Assembly (NCBI RefSeq): GCF_046195335.1
Contig: NZ_CP176093.1
DNA from: Methanospirillum lacunae
Lineage (GTDB): Archaea > Halobacteriota > Methanomicrobia > Methanomicrobiales > Methanospirillaceae
DNA length: 64,000 nt
Strand: one strand, 5' to 3'
In this document: in pieces, positions 38,596-47,447 of the stretch
How positions within the stretch are numbered: position 1 is the first letter of the stretch
How the letters are laid out: the number at the start of each line of letters is the position of its first letter
Translations under genes and position numbers: made by a program
Notes under the pieces: model-generated
The model's database searches: none
What the model was told of the DNA's origin: nothing
The model's input: the letters and a program-made list of their open reading frames with translations, nothing else

Positions 38596-40076
38596 CATTG
38601 CTTGTGGCTCTCCTTTATCCGGCAGTCACTGCCATTATTCTCCTGCTTCAGGCAGTCCAGAAATCACACAGGCAGATGAGCCTGCTTGGAGTGATACACT
38701 CTGCAGCGACTCTTATCATAACCATCCTGCTTATGGCAATGCCTGATGCCTGGAACGGTGCATTACTCTCGCTCTTCATGATTGACCACTTGAACCTGAT
38801 CCTGATGCTTGTCACCGGAGTAATCTTCACCTGTGCCAGCATCTATGCAGTCGGATACATAGACGGACTGGTCAAGGCAGGTGAACTGAGCAGACGAAGC
38901 CTGCGAATATTTTATCTCGGTTTTTCGCTTCTGCTCTTTGTCACCACCATGGCATTTTATGCACCGAATGTAGCACAATTCTGGATATTTGCTGAGCTTA
39001 CCACTGTCTTCTCAGCCCTCCTCGTCTCCATCCTTGCGGTAAAAGAGAATATCGATGCCTCACTCAAGTACATCTTTGTCTGCTCCACATCGATGCTCTT
39101 CTCATTCATCGGGGTTATCTTCCTCTTTGAACTCATCAGGCAGAAGACCGGAACAGGAAGTCTTGACTGGCAGACCATTCTGGCAGAGGCACCATCCTGC
39201 AATAGCGGGATGCTCATGATTGCATGCACCTTCTTTTTCATAGGATTTGCAGCAAAATCAGGAGTTGTTCCGCTTCATACCTGGCTGCCTGAGGCACATG
39301 CTAAGGCACCATCTGCGGTAAGTGCGGTTTTGTCAGGAGCAATCCTGAACGTGGGGATATATGGAATTGCCCGGATAGCCGGGATTGTCCACCAGACTTC
39401 CATTGCACCCAGGATATCATTGCTCCTGATCATCTTTGGAATGCTTACCATGTCGGTAGCCTGTTTTTCGATGCTCAGACAGACCGGGATAAAGCGGCTG
39501 ATTGCATTCTCATCAATAGAGAACATGGGATTTCTCCTGCTTGCAACAGGTATCGGAACACCGGTTGCATTCTTCTGGATGATCTATCACATGATGGGCC
39601 ATTCGGTTGTGAAGGCCGGCCTTTTCTTCTCTGCCGGAATCCTGCACCGCCAGTACAAATCCCATACCCCTGGAACAGAGGATCAGATAGGAGATCTCTT
39701 CAGATTGCAACCGTTTGCAGCAGTGGCATTCATTATTGGATCAGTTGCGATCATTGGAACACCAATCTTCCCTCTATTCCTTTCAAAGTTTGGAATCCTG
39801 TTAGAATCAGGAAAATTATCGCTTTATATCCCGCTGCTGGCATTACTGCTCTTTGCCCTTGCAGGAGCCGCCATATTCAGGTTTATTCTTGATATCATGG
39901 GAAAAACATGTGCAGAGGGCGAAGTTCCATTGCAATACATCGTGCCAATCTGGATGAAGGTACCGGTCGTGTTCCTGCTCGCCCTGTCAGTTTTTATGGG
40001 AGTTCTGATGATTCCGGGAGAGGAGGCATTCCTTTCTGCAGCCGTGCATGATATTGGGATCGGGGGCGGTATATGA
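38592..40076 (+). CDS. HyfF/NuoN-like proton-channel subunit
   Basis: This 494-residue antiporter-like membrane protein has about 14 helices. Motifs typical of the group are FWIFAELTTVFSALLVS, KSGVVPLHTWLPEAHAKAPSAVSAVLSG and MIYHMMGHSVVKAGLFF. Together with the first gene it gives the complex two antiporter-like subunits. It overlaps both neighbours by four bases (ATGA). Confidence 0.9.
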   Translation: MTLLVALLYPAVTAIILLLQAVQKSHRQMSLLGVIHSAATLIITILLMAMPDAWNGALLSLFMIDHLNLILMLVTGVIFTCASIYAVGYIDGLVKAGELSRRSLRIFYLGFSLLLFVTTMAFYAPNVAQFWIFAELTTVFSALLVSILAVKENIDASLKYIFVCSTSMLFSFIGVIFLFELIRQKTGTGSLDWQTILAEAPSCNSGMLMIACTFFFIGFAAKSGVVPLHTWLPEAHAKAPSAVSAVLSGAILNVGIYGIARIAGIVHQTSIAPRISLLLIIFGMLTMSVACFSMLRQTGIKRLIAFSSIENMGFLLLATGIGTPVAFFWMIYHMMGHSVVKAGLFFSAGILHRQYKSHTPGTEDQIGDLFRLQPFAAVAFIIGSVAIIGTPIFPLFLSKFGILLESGKLSLYIPLLALLLFALAGAAIFRFILDIMGKTCAEGEVPLQYIVPIWMKVPVVFLLALSVFMGVLMIPGEEAFLSAAVHDIGIGGGI

Positions 40077-41617
40077 CCCAGGCACTCTCCGGCAGAATAC
40101 TGCTGAAAGAGGACCAGACTGCCCGGTATTACCGCATTCCAGGCGGAGAGATCGTTTCGACGATTAAGGACCTCAAAGAGAAAGGATTGAACCTGATCTC
40201 AATCTTCGGTGTAGAGGAGTTTGAGGGAGAAACCGGATGCAGCCTGCTCTATGTATTAGAAAATCCAGGCTCAGAGAAGATGCTTATTCTGGTTTCGCAT
40301 GGTAACGGAATGGCACGCTGCTCGGTGTCAGGGATATTCCCTGTTGCTTCCCTCTTTGAACGGGAGATTGCAGACGGTTTTGGAATTGTCTTCACTGGAG
40401 CGTTTGATACCCGCAGACTCTTCCTTCATGAAGCATATCCGGCAGGGTTCCATCCGCTCAAAAAGGAAGTCCAGAACAAACCACCGACAACAGTCGGAGA
40501 GAATAAACCGGGTGATCCATACCAGTTCAAAACCATCGAAGGAAGCAGCGTCTTTCAGGTCCCGGTCGGCCCGGTCCATGCAGGAATCATAGAGCCGGGT
40601 CATTTCAGATTCAGTGTCATCGGTGAGACGATCGTAAATCTTGAAATTCGGCTTGGATATCTTCACCGTGGACTTGAGAAATGTGCCGAAGGAAAAACCC
40701 CGGAGCAGACGGTCAGAATAGCTGAATCCATATCTGGGGACGAATCCGCTGTGAACGCCTGCGGGCTGTGTATGGCAATCGAGCAGATATGTGGAGTTAC
40801 CATTCCACCCCGTGCAGAGTACATCAGGGGAGTACTCCTTGAGCTTGAACGGGCCTGCTCACTTCTTTCAGATCTTGCAGGAATGGTAACTGATATCGCT
40901 CACCCGGTTTCTGCAAGCAGATTCACGGTCCTTCGAGAACATATCCAGCGGGAAGCAGACCAAATCTGTGGTTCCCGGTTTCTCAAAGGTGCCATCTGCC
41001 CGGGTGGTGTATCTGATCAGATCTCAAAAGAATCACTGGACCATCTCTTTAAAAATGCAGGTGAGATAGAGCGTGAACTTGATGAGATTGCAGGGTGGGT
41101 GCTCTCAATCCCGTCAGTTATTGACCGGTTTGCAACCACCGGTGTTGTTCAGCCAGAACTGATACGATCTCTTGCTCTTTCAGGTCCGGTTGCCCGGGCC
41201 TCGGGATCGTTTGCCGATACCCGTATCAACCACCCGTATGGAGTTTACCGTGAAAGGATACCGGGTCAGGTCTGTGAACAGGGAGGCGATGTTCTTGCAC
41301 GATTTACACTCAAACACCAGGAGATCCGTGCATCACTTCGGTTGATCCAGGAACTGATTGTCTTTCTTCCTGAAGGTCCTGCAAAAATCCCGGTTCAGGT
41401 TCATGACGGGTTTGCACTTTCTATGGCAGAGTCTCCCCGGGGAATGGTGCTGCACTGGGTCTATATCAGAAACGGATTCATTGACCGGTATAAAGTCAGG
41501 ACAGCGTCGTTTTGTAACTGGTACGCGATAGAACATGCAGTTATTGGCAACATCGTTGCTGATTTCCCGGTCATTAACAAGAGCCTGAATCTCTCGTATG
41601 CAGGAACTGATCTCTGA
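40073..41617 (+). CDS. HyfG-like large subunit lacking C-terminal NiFe ligands
   Basis: This 514-residue peripheral subunit fuses a NuoC-like N-terminal domain (about 1-130) to a NuoD/hydrogenase-large-subunit domain. The N-terminal metal motif survives only as ACGLCMAIEQ; in NiFe enzymes it reads RxCGxC and a His follows. The C-terminal motif DPCxxC is absent: the protein ends VINKSLNLSYAGTDL. Without the second cysteine pair a NiFe site cannot form in the usual way. The subunit therefore matches the energy-converting-hydrogenase-related (Ehr) group rather than a true hydrogenase. Quinone-type chemistry is not implied either. Confidence 0.88.
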   Translation: MTQALSGRILLKEDQTARYYRIPGGEIVSTIKDLKEKGLNLISIFGVEEFEGETGCSLLYVLENPGSEKMLILVSHGNGMARCSVSGIFPVASLFEREIADGFGIVFTGAFDTRRLFLHEAYPAGFHPLKKEVQNKPPTTVGENKPGDPYQFKTIEGSSVFQVPVGPVHAGIIEPGHFRFSVIGETIVNLEIRLGYLHRGLEKCAEGKTPEQTVRIAESISGDESAVNACGLCMAIEQICGVTIPPRAEYIRGVLLELERACSLLSDLAGMVTDIAHPVSASRFTVLREHIQREADQICGSRFLKGAICPGGVSDQISKESLDHLFKNAGEIERELDEIAGWVLSIPSVIDRFATTGVVQPELIRSLALSGPVARASGSFADTRINHPYGVYRERIPGQVCEQGGDVLARFTLKHQEIRASLRLIQELIVFLPEGPAKIPVQVHDGFALSMAESPRGMVLHWVYIRNGFIDRYKVRTASFCNWYAIEHAVIGNIVADFPVINKSLNLSYAGTDL

Positions 41618-41621
41618 TACC

Positions 41622-42215
41622 ATGATTGAAACTGTTGTAAATCTTTTTAAAAAACCGCTCTGCAGTGAAACTTCACTCAAGTCGTATCCTAACGGAAATG
41701 AACCGGATAACCGGGGGATAAGGGAGAAAAGTAAAACCAAGGAAACAAAGGAAGTCAGAGAGAATCAGGAAATAGAAGAACTCAACACTGCCCTCCACCA
41801 GGAGATCACACGACTGTTTGGCAGAAGCCTTGCAATCAGGGAGGTTGACTGTGGAAGCGATAATGCAGCAGAGATTGAACTTGGAAACCTCTCTTCCCCG
41901 TATTATGACATTGAACGCTTTGGAATCACATTTGTCGCTTCACCACGACATGCAGATGCTTTGATGGTCACCGGGGCAGTGACCTGTGCCATGGCTGATG
42001 CACTCAGGAAAACGTATGATGCTACACCGAACCCGAAGATAGTGATAGCAATCGGAGATGATGCATGCACAGGCGGGATATGGAAGGGATCATACGCAGT
42101 ACTTGGCGGGATTGATACCGTCATCCCGGTAGATCTGAAGATCCCGGGAAATCCTCCGAGGCCAGTTGAGATTATAAAAAGTCTGCTTACCTTGCTCAAA
42201 TCACGAGAGAAGTAG
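41622..42215 (+). CDS. HyfI/NuoB-like small subunit lacking cluster cysteines
   Basis: The protein has 197 residues from the ATG at 41622 (MIETVVNLFKKPL, the usual family start); an ATG at 41598 is also in frame. The NuoB-like fold is clear in VTGAVTCAMADAL, GGIDTVIPVDLKIPGNPPRP and VDCGSDNAAEIEL. The positions that ligate the proximal [4Fe-4S] cluster in HycG/HyfI have changed: CNGC to DNAA, GDCAC to GDDAC, PGCPP to PGNPP. All four usual ligands therefore appear replaced, and the remaining cysteines fall at non-ligand positions. An unusually charged insert (about 35-60) is rich in Lys and Glu. Confidence 0.85.
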   Translation: MIETVVNLFKKPLCSETSLKSYPNGNEPDNRGIREKSKTKETKEVRENQEIEELNTALHQEITRLFGRSLAIREVDCGSDNAAEIELGNLSSPYYDIERFGITFVASPRHADALMVTGAVTCAMADALRKTYDATPNPKIVIAIGDDACTGGIWKGSYAVLGGIDTVIPVDLKIPGNPPRPVEIIKSLLTLLKSREK

Positions 42216-42216
42216 A

Positions 42217-42240
42217 CCCTGGTGCACTTTATCACCAGGG
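42217..42240. terminator. Bidirectional hairpin terminator
   Basis: CCCTGGTG (42217-42224) and CACCAGGG (42233-42240) are exact reverse complements with an eight-base loop. The hairpin sits between two convergent genes and overlaps the stop codon of the downstream minus-strand gene. It may stop transcription from both sides, although no long T run is adjacent. Confidence 0.55.
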
Positions 42241-42783
42241 CAGTAGCACCAGGAGCAGATCGATGATTATCGGAAGAAGCAGATTGTCATCAATGGGACT
42301 GCCAAGTTCAACAATACCGGCAACCACTGAAAGAACTGCTGCCTTAACCGGGTCCATAAAGAATAACAGAACAATAAAAGTCACGATTATTGCTCCGCCT
42401 GAACCTTCTATGGATTTGTGATTAATGATCCTGATCCTGCCATATCGCAAACCAATAATGGTAGCCATTCCATCGAGCACTGACAAAATGAGTATACCCT
42501 GGGCTGCCACAACTGATGGAAAGAGAATCAGGGTAACAAGGGCAGTAAATACAAAATAAAAAGCCCCTTTACCAGGAAAAACACCCGGACGCTCAAGATG
42601 GAATATGAGTTCGTGTATCAGCGGAACATTGATTTTACGCATCTCAAGATCGATGAACCAGAGCCCGACAAGTAATCCTACACCAAGGATTATGAGGGTA
42701 CTCTCTTTTGGAACATAGTATATCAAAAGCGTGATAAGCAGGCCGAAGACCATATGAACGATCTTACGCCAAAACTCATTCAT
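42232..42783 (-). CDS. Polyprenol/diacylglycerol kinase-like membrane protein
   Basis: This 183-residue protein has six or so transmembrane helices and resembles the SEC59/DGK1/VTE5 CTP-dependent kinase family. The visible signature elements are KIVHMVFG (start), LERPGVFPGKGAFYFV, SVLDGMATIIGLRYG and KSIEGSGGAI. The family phosphorylates dolichol, phytol or diacylglycerol at the membrane. In archaea an isoprenoid lipid substrate is likely. The gene converges on the Hyf-like operon. Confidence 0.82.
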   Translation of the reverse strand: MNEFWRKIVHMVFGLLITLLIYYVPKESTLIILGVGLLVGLWFIDLEMRKINVPLIHELIFHLERPGVFPGKGAFYFVFTALVTLILFPSVVAAQGILILSVLDGMATIIGLRYGRIRIINHKSIEGSGGAIIVTFIVLLFFMDPVKAAVLSVVAGIVELGSPIDDNLLLPIIIDLLLVLLPW

Positions 42784-43001
42784 TACCAGTTATCTGTCAC
42801 TGAGATGATTAACTATGTCGATATTACGCCATATTTTTATTGCCCAATTACGACAATTACGGCAATTATAAATATATACAATATGGTAATACCACATTTT
42901 TCTGATATCTCAATATCAGAAACATCATAATCCTAACAGAGCGACATAAGATATTAGCAACGGATTCGATAAGTTAGAGATACAAGGATATTTGGTAAAA
43001 T
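42784..43001. promoter_or_regulatory. Promoter region of first chemoreceptor gene
   Basis: A TATA-like AATTATAAATATATA lies at about 42864-42878, roughly 125 bases before the ATG. Just upstream, an ATTACG-(A/G)-CAATTA unit is repeated (about 42848-42868). Confidence 0.5.
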
Positions 43002-45131
43002 ATGCATAGGAATTTAGAGAAAATTAATGACATCCCAATTGGAACCAGGCTCATATGTGGATTTATACTTGTAGTAATCCTCATGTCTTCAATAGGGCTT
43101 ATTGGTTTTTTTGGTATGAATGCCATAGGCAATGAGATGGACAAAGTCTACTCTGATGGAACTGTCCCTCTTTATGAAGTTACAAGCATTGAAACCTCAC
43201 TCAACTCAATTCGTGCCCTTGTTTTCCGGACGTTTTCAGTTCCTGCTGAAAGGCCGCAGGACCTGGAAAGAATGCAGACCGAGATTCAAACCATAGACAA
43301 CCTTATTAGTAAACTCAAGCAGGAATCACTCAGTCCCGAGCAGCAGGCAAATCTCACATTATTTGAAACCCAGTGGGCTGATTACAAATCTGCTGCAAAA
43401 AATGTCTTTTCCCTTCTTGAGGATGGAAAAACCAACGATGCCCTGACATCTATCGCAAACGGAGGACAGCATGCAAATACCAGGCGGGCTACGGCTGATA
43501 CATTCGCCTCCCTCAAGCAGGGTATTCTTGTTGATTCAAAGAATATTGCTGAGGCAGGACATGCAGAAAAAGACCGTATTATTCCATTAATGGTTGGCAC
43601 TGGAATTATTGTTGCAATCATTGCTCTTGCAATAGCAGTTTTCCTGACTAAGGGTATCACCAACCCCCTTCATCAGGTCATAAACCAGTTTAAACTGATG
43701 AAAACCGGGGACATTGGTGCAAGATTGCGACTTTCCAGGAAAGACGAGATTGGTGAAATGGCCACAATGTTTGACCAGTTCAGTGATTATCTTGAACATA
43801 ATGTTGTTGAGACCATGCATCGCATAGCAGCCGGCGATCTCACCTCTTCAATCACGAGTCAGGGTGAAACCGACCAGATTTCTCCTGCACTTTCAAACAC
43901 CCTTACTTCTCTTACAACTGTGATCAACGAACTCCAGAAGATCTCATCAAAAGCAGCAGCAGGTGACCTCTCTGCACGGGGAACCCCTGGAAAACTCCAG
44001 GGTTCATATCAGGAGATAATACTTGGCTTTAATTCTACCCTGGATATACTCATAAGCCCGGTAAATGAGGCAATTACTCTTTCAAGACAGTACGCTGACT
44101 GTGACTTTACCGCCCGGTTTAATCCAAAAATCCGGATTGAAGGTGATTTCAAGGACTTTAGAGATGCTCTTGACAGGATTGGAACTGAAGTCTCGTCAGC
44201 ACTTAAAGTTGTTGAACAACAGATGACAGACCTCATGGACCACTCAGGAAAAGCAACATCAGGAATTGAAGATGTAAGAAGAGGGGCCGGAATAATTGCA
44301 GGGAATGCCGAGCAGACAGAACATAACGCTGAACAAAGCAAAGAAGGAATAGCACAGGTTTTACGTGCAATGGAGGATCTTACGAGCACAATAACATCGG
44401 TATCAACGAATGTTGAGGCCGTTGCTCAGTCGGCCTCTGAAGCTGATCGCCAGGCTAAAACCGGGATTCTATCTACTGCAACGACTGAAGAGGGGATGAA
44501 GAGTATCAAACACTCTTCTTCAGAAGCTGAAGCTTTAGTCAAAGAGATTGGAGATCAGATGACTGAGATCACCAAGATCATCGATATCATCACTGATATT
44601 TCAGAGCAGACGAATCTGCTTGCACTCAATGCTGCAATTGAAGCTGCCCGGGCTGGTGATGCAGGTCTTGGATTTGCGGTTGTTGCCGGTGAGGTTAAAG
44701 AACTTGCGAACCAGACCGGTAATTCAGCCCAAAAAATTGCTGCTATGATCAGTACCCTTGAGAAAAAGAGTACAATGGCAGTAAAAGCCATGGAAGGGGC
44801 AGGAGAGGCAATAGAGTACGGTGAAAATGCTCTAAAAGAGACCGTTCAGGCGTTTAACCAGCTCACTATTTCTGTAGAAGATATCAGCAAGAATATGACA
44901 AGTGTTGCTGGTGCGACTGAGGAACAGGCAGCATCCTTTGAAGAGATTACTGCAAGTATAACAGAGATGAACAGTCTGGTTTCAGAGACTGCAAAAGATG
45001 CAATGAATTCATCAGCAACAGCAGAAGAAGCACTGTCAGTTGTAGAAATGATTACATCAATTATTACAGATATTAATGATTCTGTTGCAACCACAACCGA
45101 TGAAATGAAAAAATTCAAGGTTACATTATAG
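43002..45131 (+). CDS. Methyl-accepting chemotaxis protein
   Basis: This 709-residue receptor has TM1 (about 18-40), a four-helix-bundle (4HB_MCP) sensor (about 45-190), TM2 (about 195-217), a HAMP domain and a long cytoplasmic coiled coil. The coiled coil includes a second HAMP-like or linker region and ends in the signalling domain. The conserved hairpin tip is NLLALNAAIEAARAG, with FAVVAGEVKELA. It passes an external signal to CheA/CheW for archaellum control. The next gene is a close paralogue, suggesting a tandem duplication. Confidence 0.93.
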   Translation: MHRNLEKINDIPIGTRLICGFILVVILMSSIGLIGFFGMNAIGNEMDKVYSDGTVPLYEVTSIETSLNSIRALVFRTFSVPAERPQDLERMQTEIQTIDNLISKLKQESLSPEQQANLTLFETQWADYKSAAKNVFSLLEDGKTNDALTSIANGGQHANTRRATADTFASLKQGILVDSKNIAEAGHAEKDRIIPLMVGTGIIVAIIALAIAVFLTKGITNPLHQVINQFKLMKTGDIGARLRLSRKDEIGEMATMFDQFSDYLEHNVVETMHRIAAGDLTSSITSQGETDQISPALSNTLTSLTTVINELQKISSKAAAGDLSARGTPGKLQGSYQEIILGFNSTLDILISPVNEAITLSRQYADCDFTARFNPKIRIEGDFKDFRDALDRIGTEVSSALKVVEQQMTDLMDHSGKATSGIEDVRRGAGIIAGNAEQTEHNAEQSKEGIAQVLRAMEDLTSTITSVSTNVEAVAQSASEADRQAKTGILSTATTEEGMKSIKHSSSEAEALVKEIGDQMTEITKIIDIITDISEQTNLLALNAAIEAARAGDAGLGFAVVAGEVKELANQTGNSAQKIAAMISTLEKKSTMAVKAMEGAGEAIEYGENALKETVQAFNQLTISVEDISKNMTSVAGATEEQAASFEEITASITEMNSLVSETAKDAMNSSATAEEALSVVEMITSIITDINDSVATTTDEMKKFKVTL

Positions 45132-45245
45132 ACCTCTCTTTTTTATAGCCCTGCTTTCCGGAACTCTCCCATCCCTTACTTTGATGTAGTGATACGTGAA
45201 TTCATTGTATTACTCATCGGTGGGATGAGACCGGAGGCACTTAGT

Positions 45246-47369
45246 ATGATACGACTGCAGTTCATCGACAATATCAGAATAGGTCAAAAGTTAATAGGAG
45301 GGTTCGTGCTGGTTACCCTCCTTATGTGTCTGATTGGGGTTATCGGATTTTCAGGAATGAACACCATTTCCAGGCAGATGGACCATATGTATACTGAAAA
45401 TACCATTCCCCTTACAGAGATAGCAAGTATGGAGGTCTCATTGAACTCAATGAGGGCTCTTGTATTCAGATCCATGGCTATCATTGATGAGCGTGAACAG
45501 GATGAAAACCGGTTGAAGACTGAAATTACAAATATTGAGAGTCAGATCCAGAATTTAAGTTCTTCATCAATGACACCAGAGGAAGAAAAAGTCTTTGAGA
45601 CATTTAAAACGCAATGGGTGACCTACAAAAAAACAGCTGTCGATGTTTTTGAACTTGAAAAAGCAAAAAAGGAGCAGGATGCACTTACCTCCATTAAAAA
45701 CGGTGGTGACCATGCAAATGCAAGACGGGCAACAGTAGCTACCTTTGACCAGCTCAAACAGATAGTACTCAGTCAGGCTGAAATTACAGCAAAAGCAGGC
45801 TCAATCGAGGTAAAAAACTCGATAACTTTTATGACAGTTGTCGCGCTGGTTATCATCATTATTTCCCTGTTCATCGCTTTTTCCCTGACACGATCAATCA
45901 CCGAACCATTGTATCAGGTTATGAACCAGTTTGACAGGATGAGCAGAGGAGAGATCAATACCAGGCTTACCCTTGTTAGAAAAGATGAGATTGGGGACAT
46001 GGCAGGTATGGCAGACAGGTTTTCTGATTTTCTTGAACAGGAGGTCGTGGTAACACTCCAGCGAATAGCACAGGGAGACCTTTCTACAAGTCTAACTCCA
46101 AAAAGTGAGAATGATCAGATAACACCTGCTCTCATCGAAATGAGTAACGCTGTTACCGGAGTAATAACCGAACTTGAACTGATATCATCACGAGCTGCTG
46201 AAGGAGATCTCAAAGCCAGAGGTGACGAGATAAAATTCCATGGATCATATCAGCAGATTGTAAAAGGGTTTAATACAACACTTCTGTCACTGATTATTCC
46301 AATCAATGAAGCCATACGGCTTGCATCAGAATACTCAAAATGCAACTTCACTGCAAGGTTCTCAAACAAAGTTGAGGTAAAAGGAGATTTTGTTGCATTT
46401 GAGCATGCCATGAATGAGATTGGGCTTGAAGTGTCCAGTGCCCTTGGTGTGATAGGTACCGAGATGAAAGATCTTGAATCCCAGGCCAAGATGGCTGAAT
46501 CCGGTATTGAAGATGTCCAGAGGGGAGCAGGGATTATTGCAGCTAATGCTGACAGCACCAGGGCCAATGCAGAGATGAGCGAAGAAGAGATTGTTCAGGT
46601 TCTGAGGGGGATGGAGGATCTGACAAATCATGTGATGAAAGTATCTGCTAATGTGGAAGCCGTAGCTCAATCTGGAAATGAAGCTGACCAACTCGCCAGG
46701 AAAGGAATTACTGCTGCAGCAAGTGCTGAAGAGGGCATGGAGAGTATAAGAAAAGTATCAGGTGAAGCAACAGGAATTATATTTGAAATTCGTGATCAGA
46801 TGGTAGAGATCAGCAGAATCACAGATATTATTTCAGATATTGCAGATCAGACAAATCTGCTTGCACTCAATGCAGCGATAGAAGCTGCACGAGCCGGGGA
46901 TGCCGGGAAAGGATTTGCAGTTGTTGCCGGAGAGGTAAAGGGATTAGCTGAACAGGTTGGCACAGCTGCCCAGAAAATCGCCACAATGATTTCTGAACTT
47001 GATAACCGGAGTTCACGTGCTACTACAGCGATGAAAGAAGCAGAATCAGTTATTGAAGACGGCAGTACTTCTCTTCGTGAGACTCTTGAGATCTTTTCAT
47101 CACTAACAAAAGGAGTTCAGGAGATCAAAACCAATATGGATGCTGTTGCATCATCATCTGAACAGCAGGCAGCATCCTTTGAGGAGATTACTGCAAGCGT
47201 TCATGAAATGAGTACTCATGTCAGGCAGACCTCCAAAGATGCAATGAATTCTTCTTCTACAGCCGAAGAAGCACTATCAGTAGCGCAACAGATAACAGAC
47301 ATCATTAATGATATTAATACAGCAGTATCTACCACCACTACTGAGATGCAGCGGTTTTTAATTGTATAA
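45246..47369 (+). CDS. Methyl-accepting chemotaxis protein, tandem paralogue
   Basis: The protein has 707 residues from the ATG at 45246, chosen because GGAGG lies seven bases upstream; a GTG at 45189 would add 19 residues. The layout equals that of the preceding receptor: TM1, 4HB sensor, TM2, HAMP, a second HAMP-like region and a signalling domain with NLLALNAAIEAARAG. The two proteins align over their whole length, but the sensor domains differ more than the signalling tips. They probably detect related but different ligands. Confidence 0.93.
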   Translation: MIRLQFIDNIRIGQKLIGGFVLVTLLMCLIGVIGFSGMNTISRQMDHMYTENTIPLTEIASMEVSLNSMRALVFRSMAIIDEREQDENRLKTEITNIESQIQNLSSSSMTPEEEKVFETFKTQWVTYKKTAVDVFELEKAKKEQDALTSIKNGGDHANARRATVATFDQLKQIVLSQAEITAKAGSIEVKNSITFMTVVALVIIIISLFIAFSLTRSITEPLYQVMNQFDRMSRGEINTRLTLVRKDEIGDMAGMADRFSDFLEQEVVVTLQRIAQGDLSTSLTPKSENDQITPALIEMSNAVTGVITELELISSRAAEGDLKARGDEIKFHGSYQQIVKGFNTTLLSLIIPINEAIRLASEYSKCNFTARFSNKVEVKGDFVAFEHAMNEIGLEVSSALGVIGTEMKDLESQAKMAESGIEDVQRGAGIIAANADSTRANAEMSEEEIVQVLRGMEDLTNHVMKVSANVEAVAQSGNEADQLARKGITAAASAEEGMESIRKVSGEATGIIFEIRDQMVEISRITDIISDIADQTNLLALNAAIEAARAGDAGKGFAVVAGEVKGLAEQVGTAAQKIATMISELDNRSSRATTAMKEAESVIEDGSTSLRETLEIFSSLTKGVQEIKTNMDAVASSSEQQAASFEEITASVHEMSTHVRQTSKDAMNSSSTAEEALSVAQQITDIINDINTAVSTTTTEMQRFLIV

Positions 47370-47447
47370 ATTCTGGTAGAGTAGGGCAATACCTGCCCAT
47401 ATACTCATATAATCCTGCTACTTTGTATCCAATACCGTATTGAACAT

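Noticed and set aside
40073..42215. True NiFe hydrogenase
   Set aside because: The C-terminal cysteine motif of the large subunit and the cluster ligands of the small subunit are missing.
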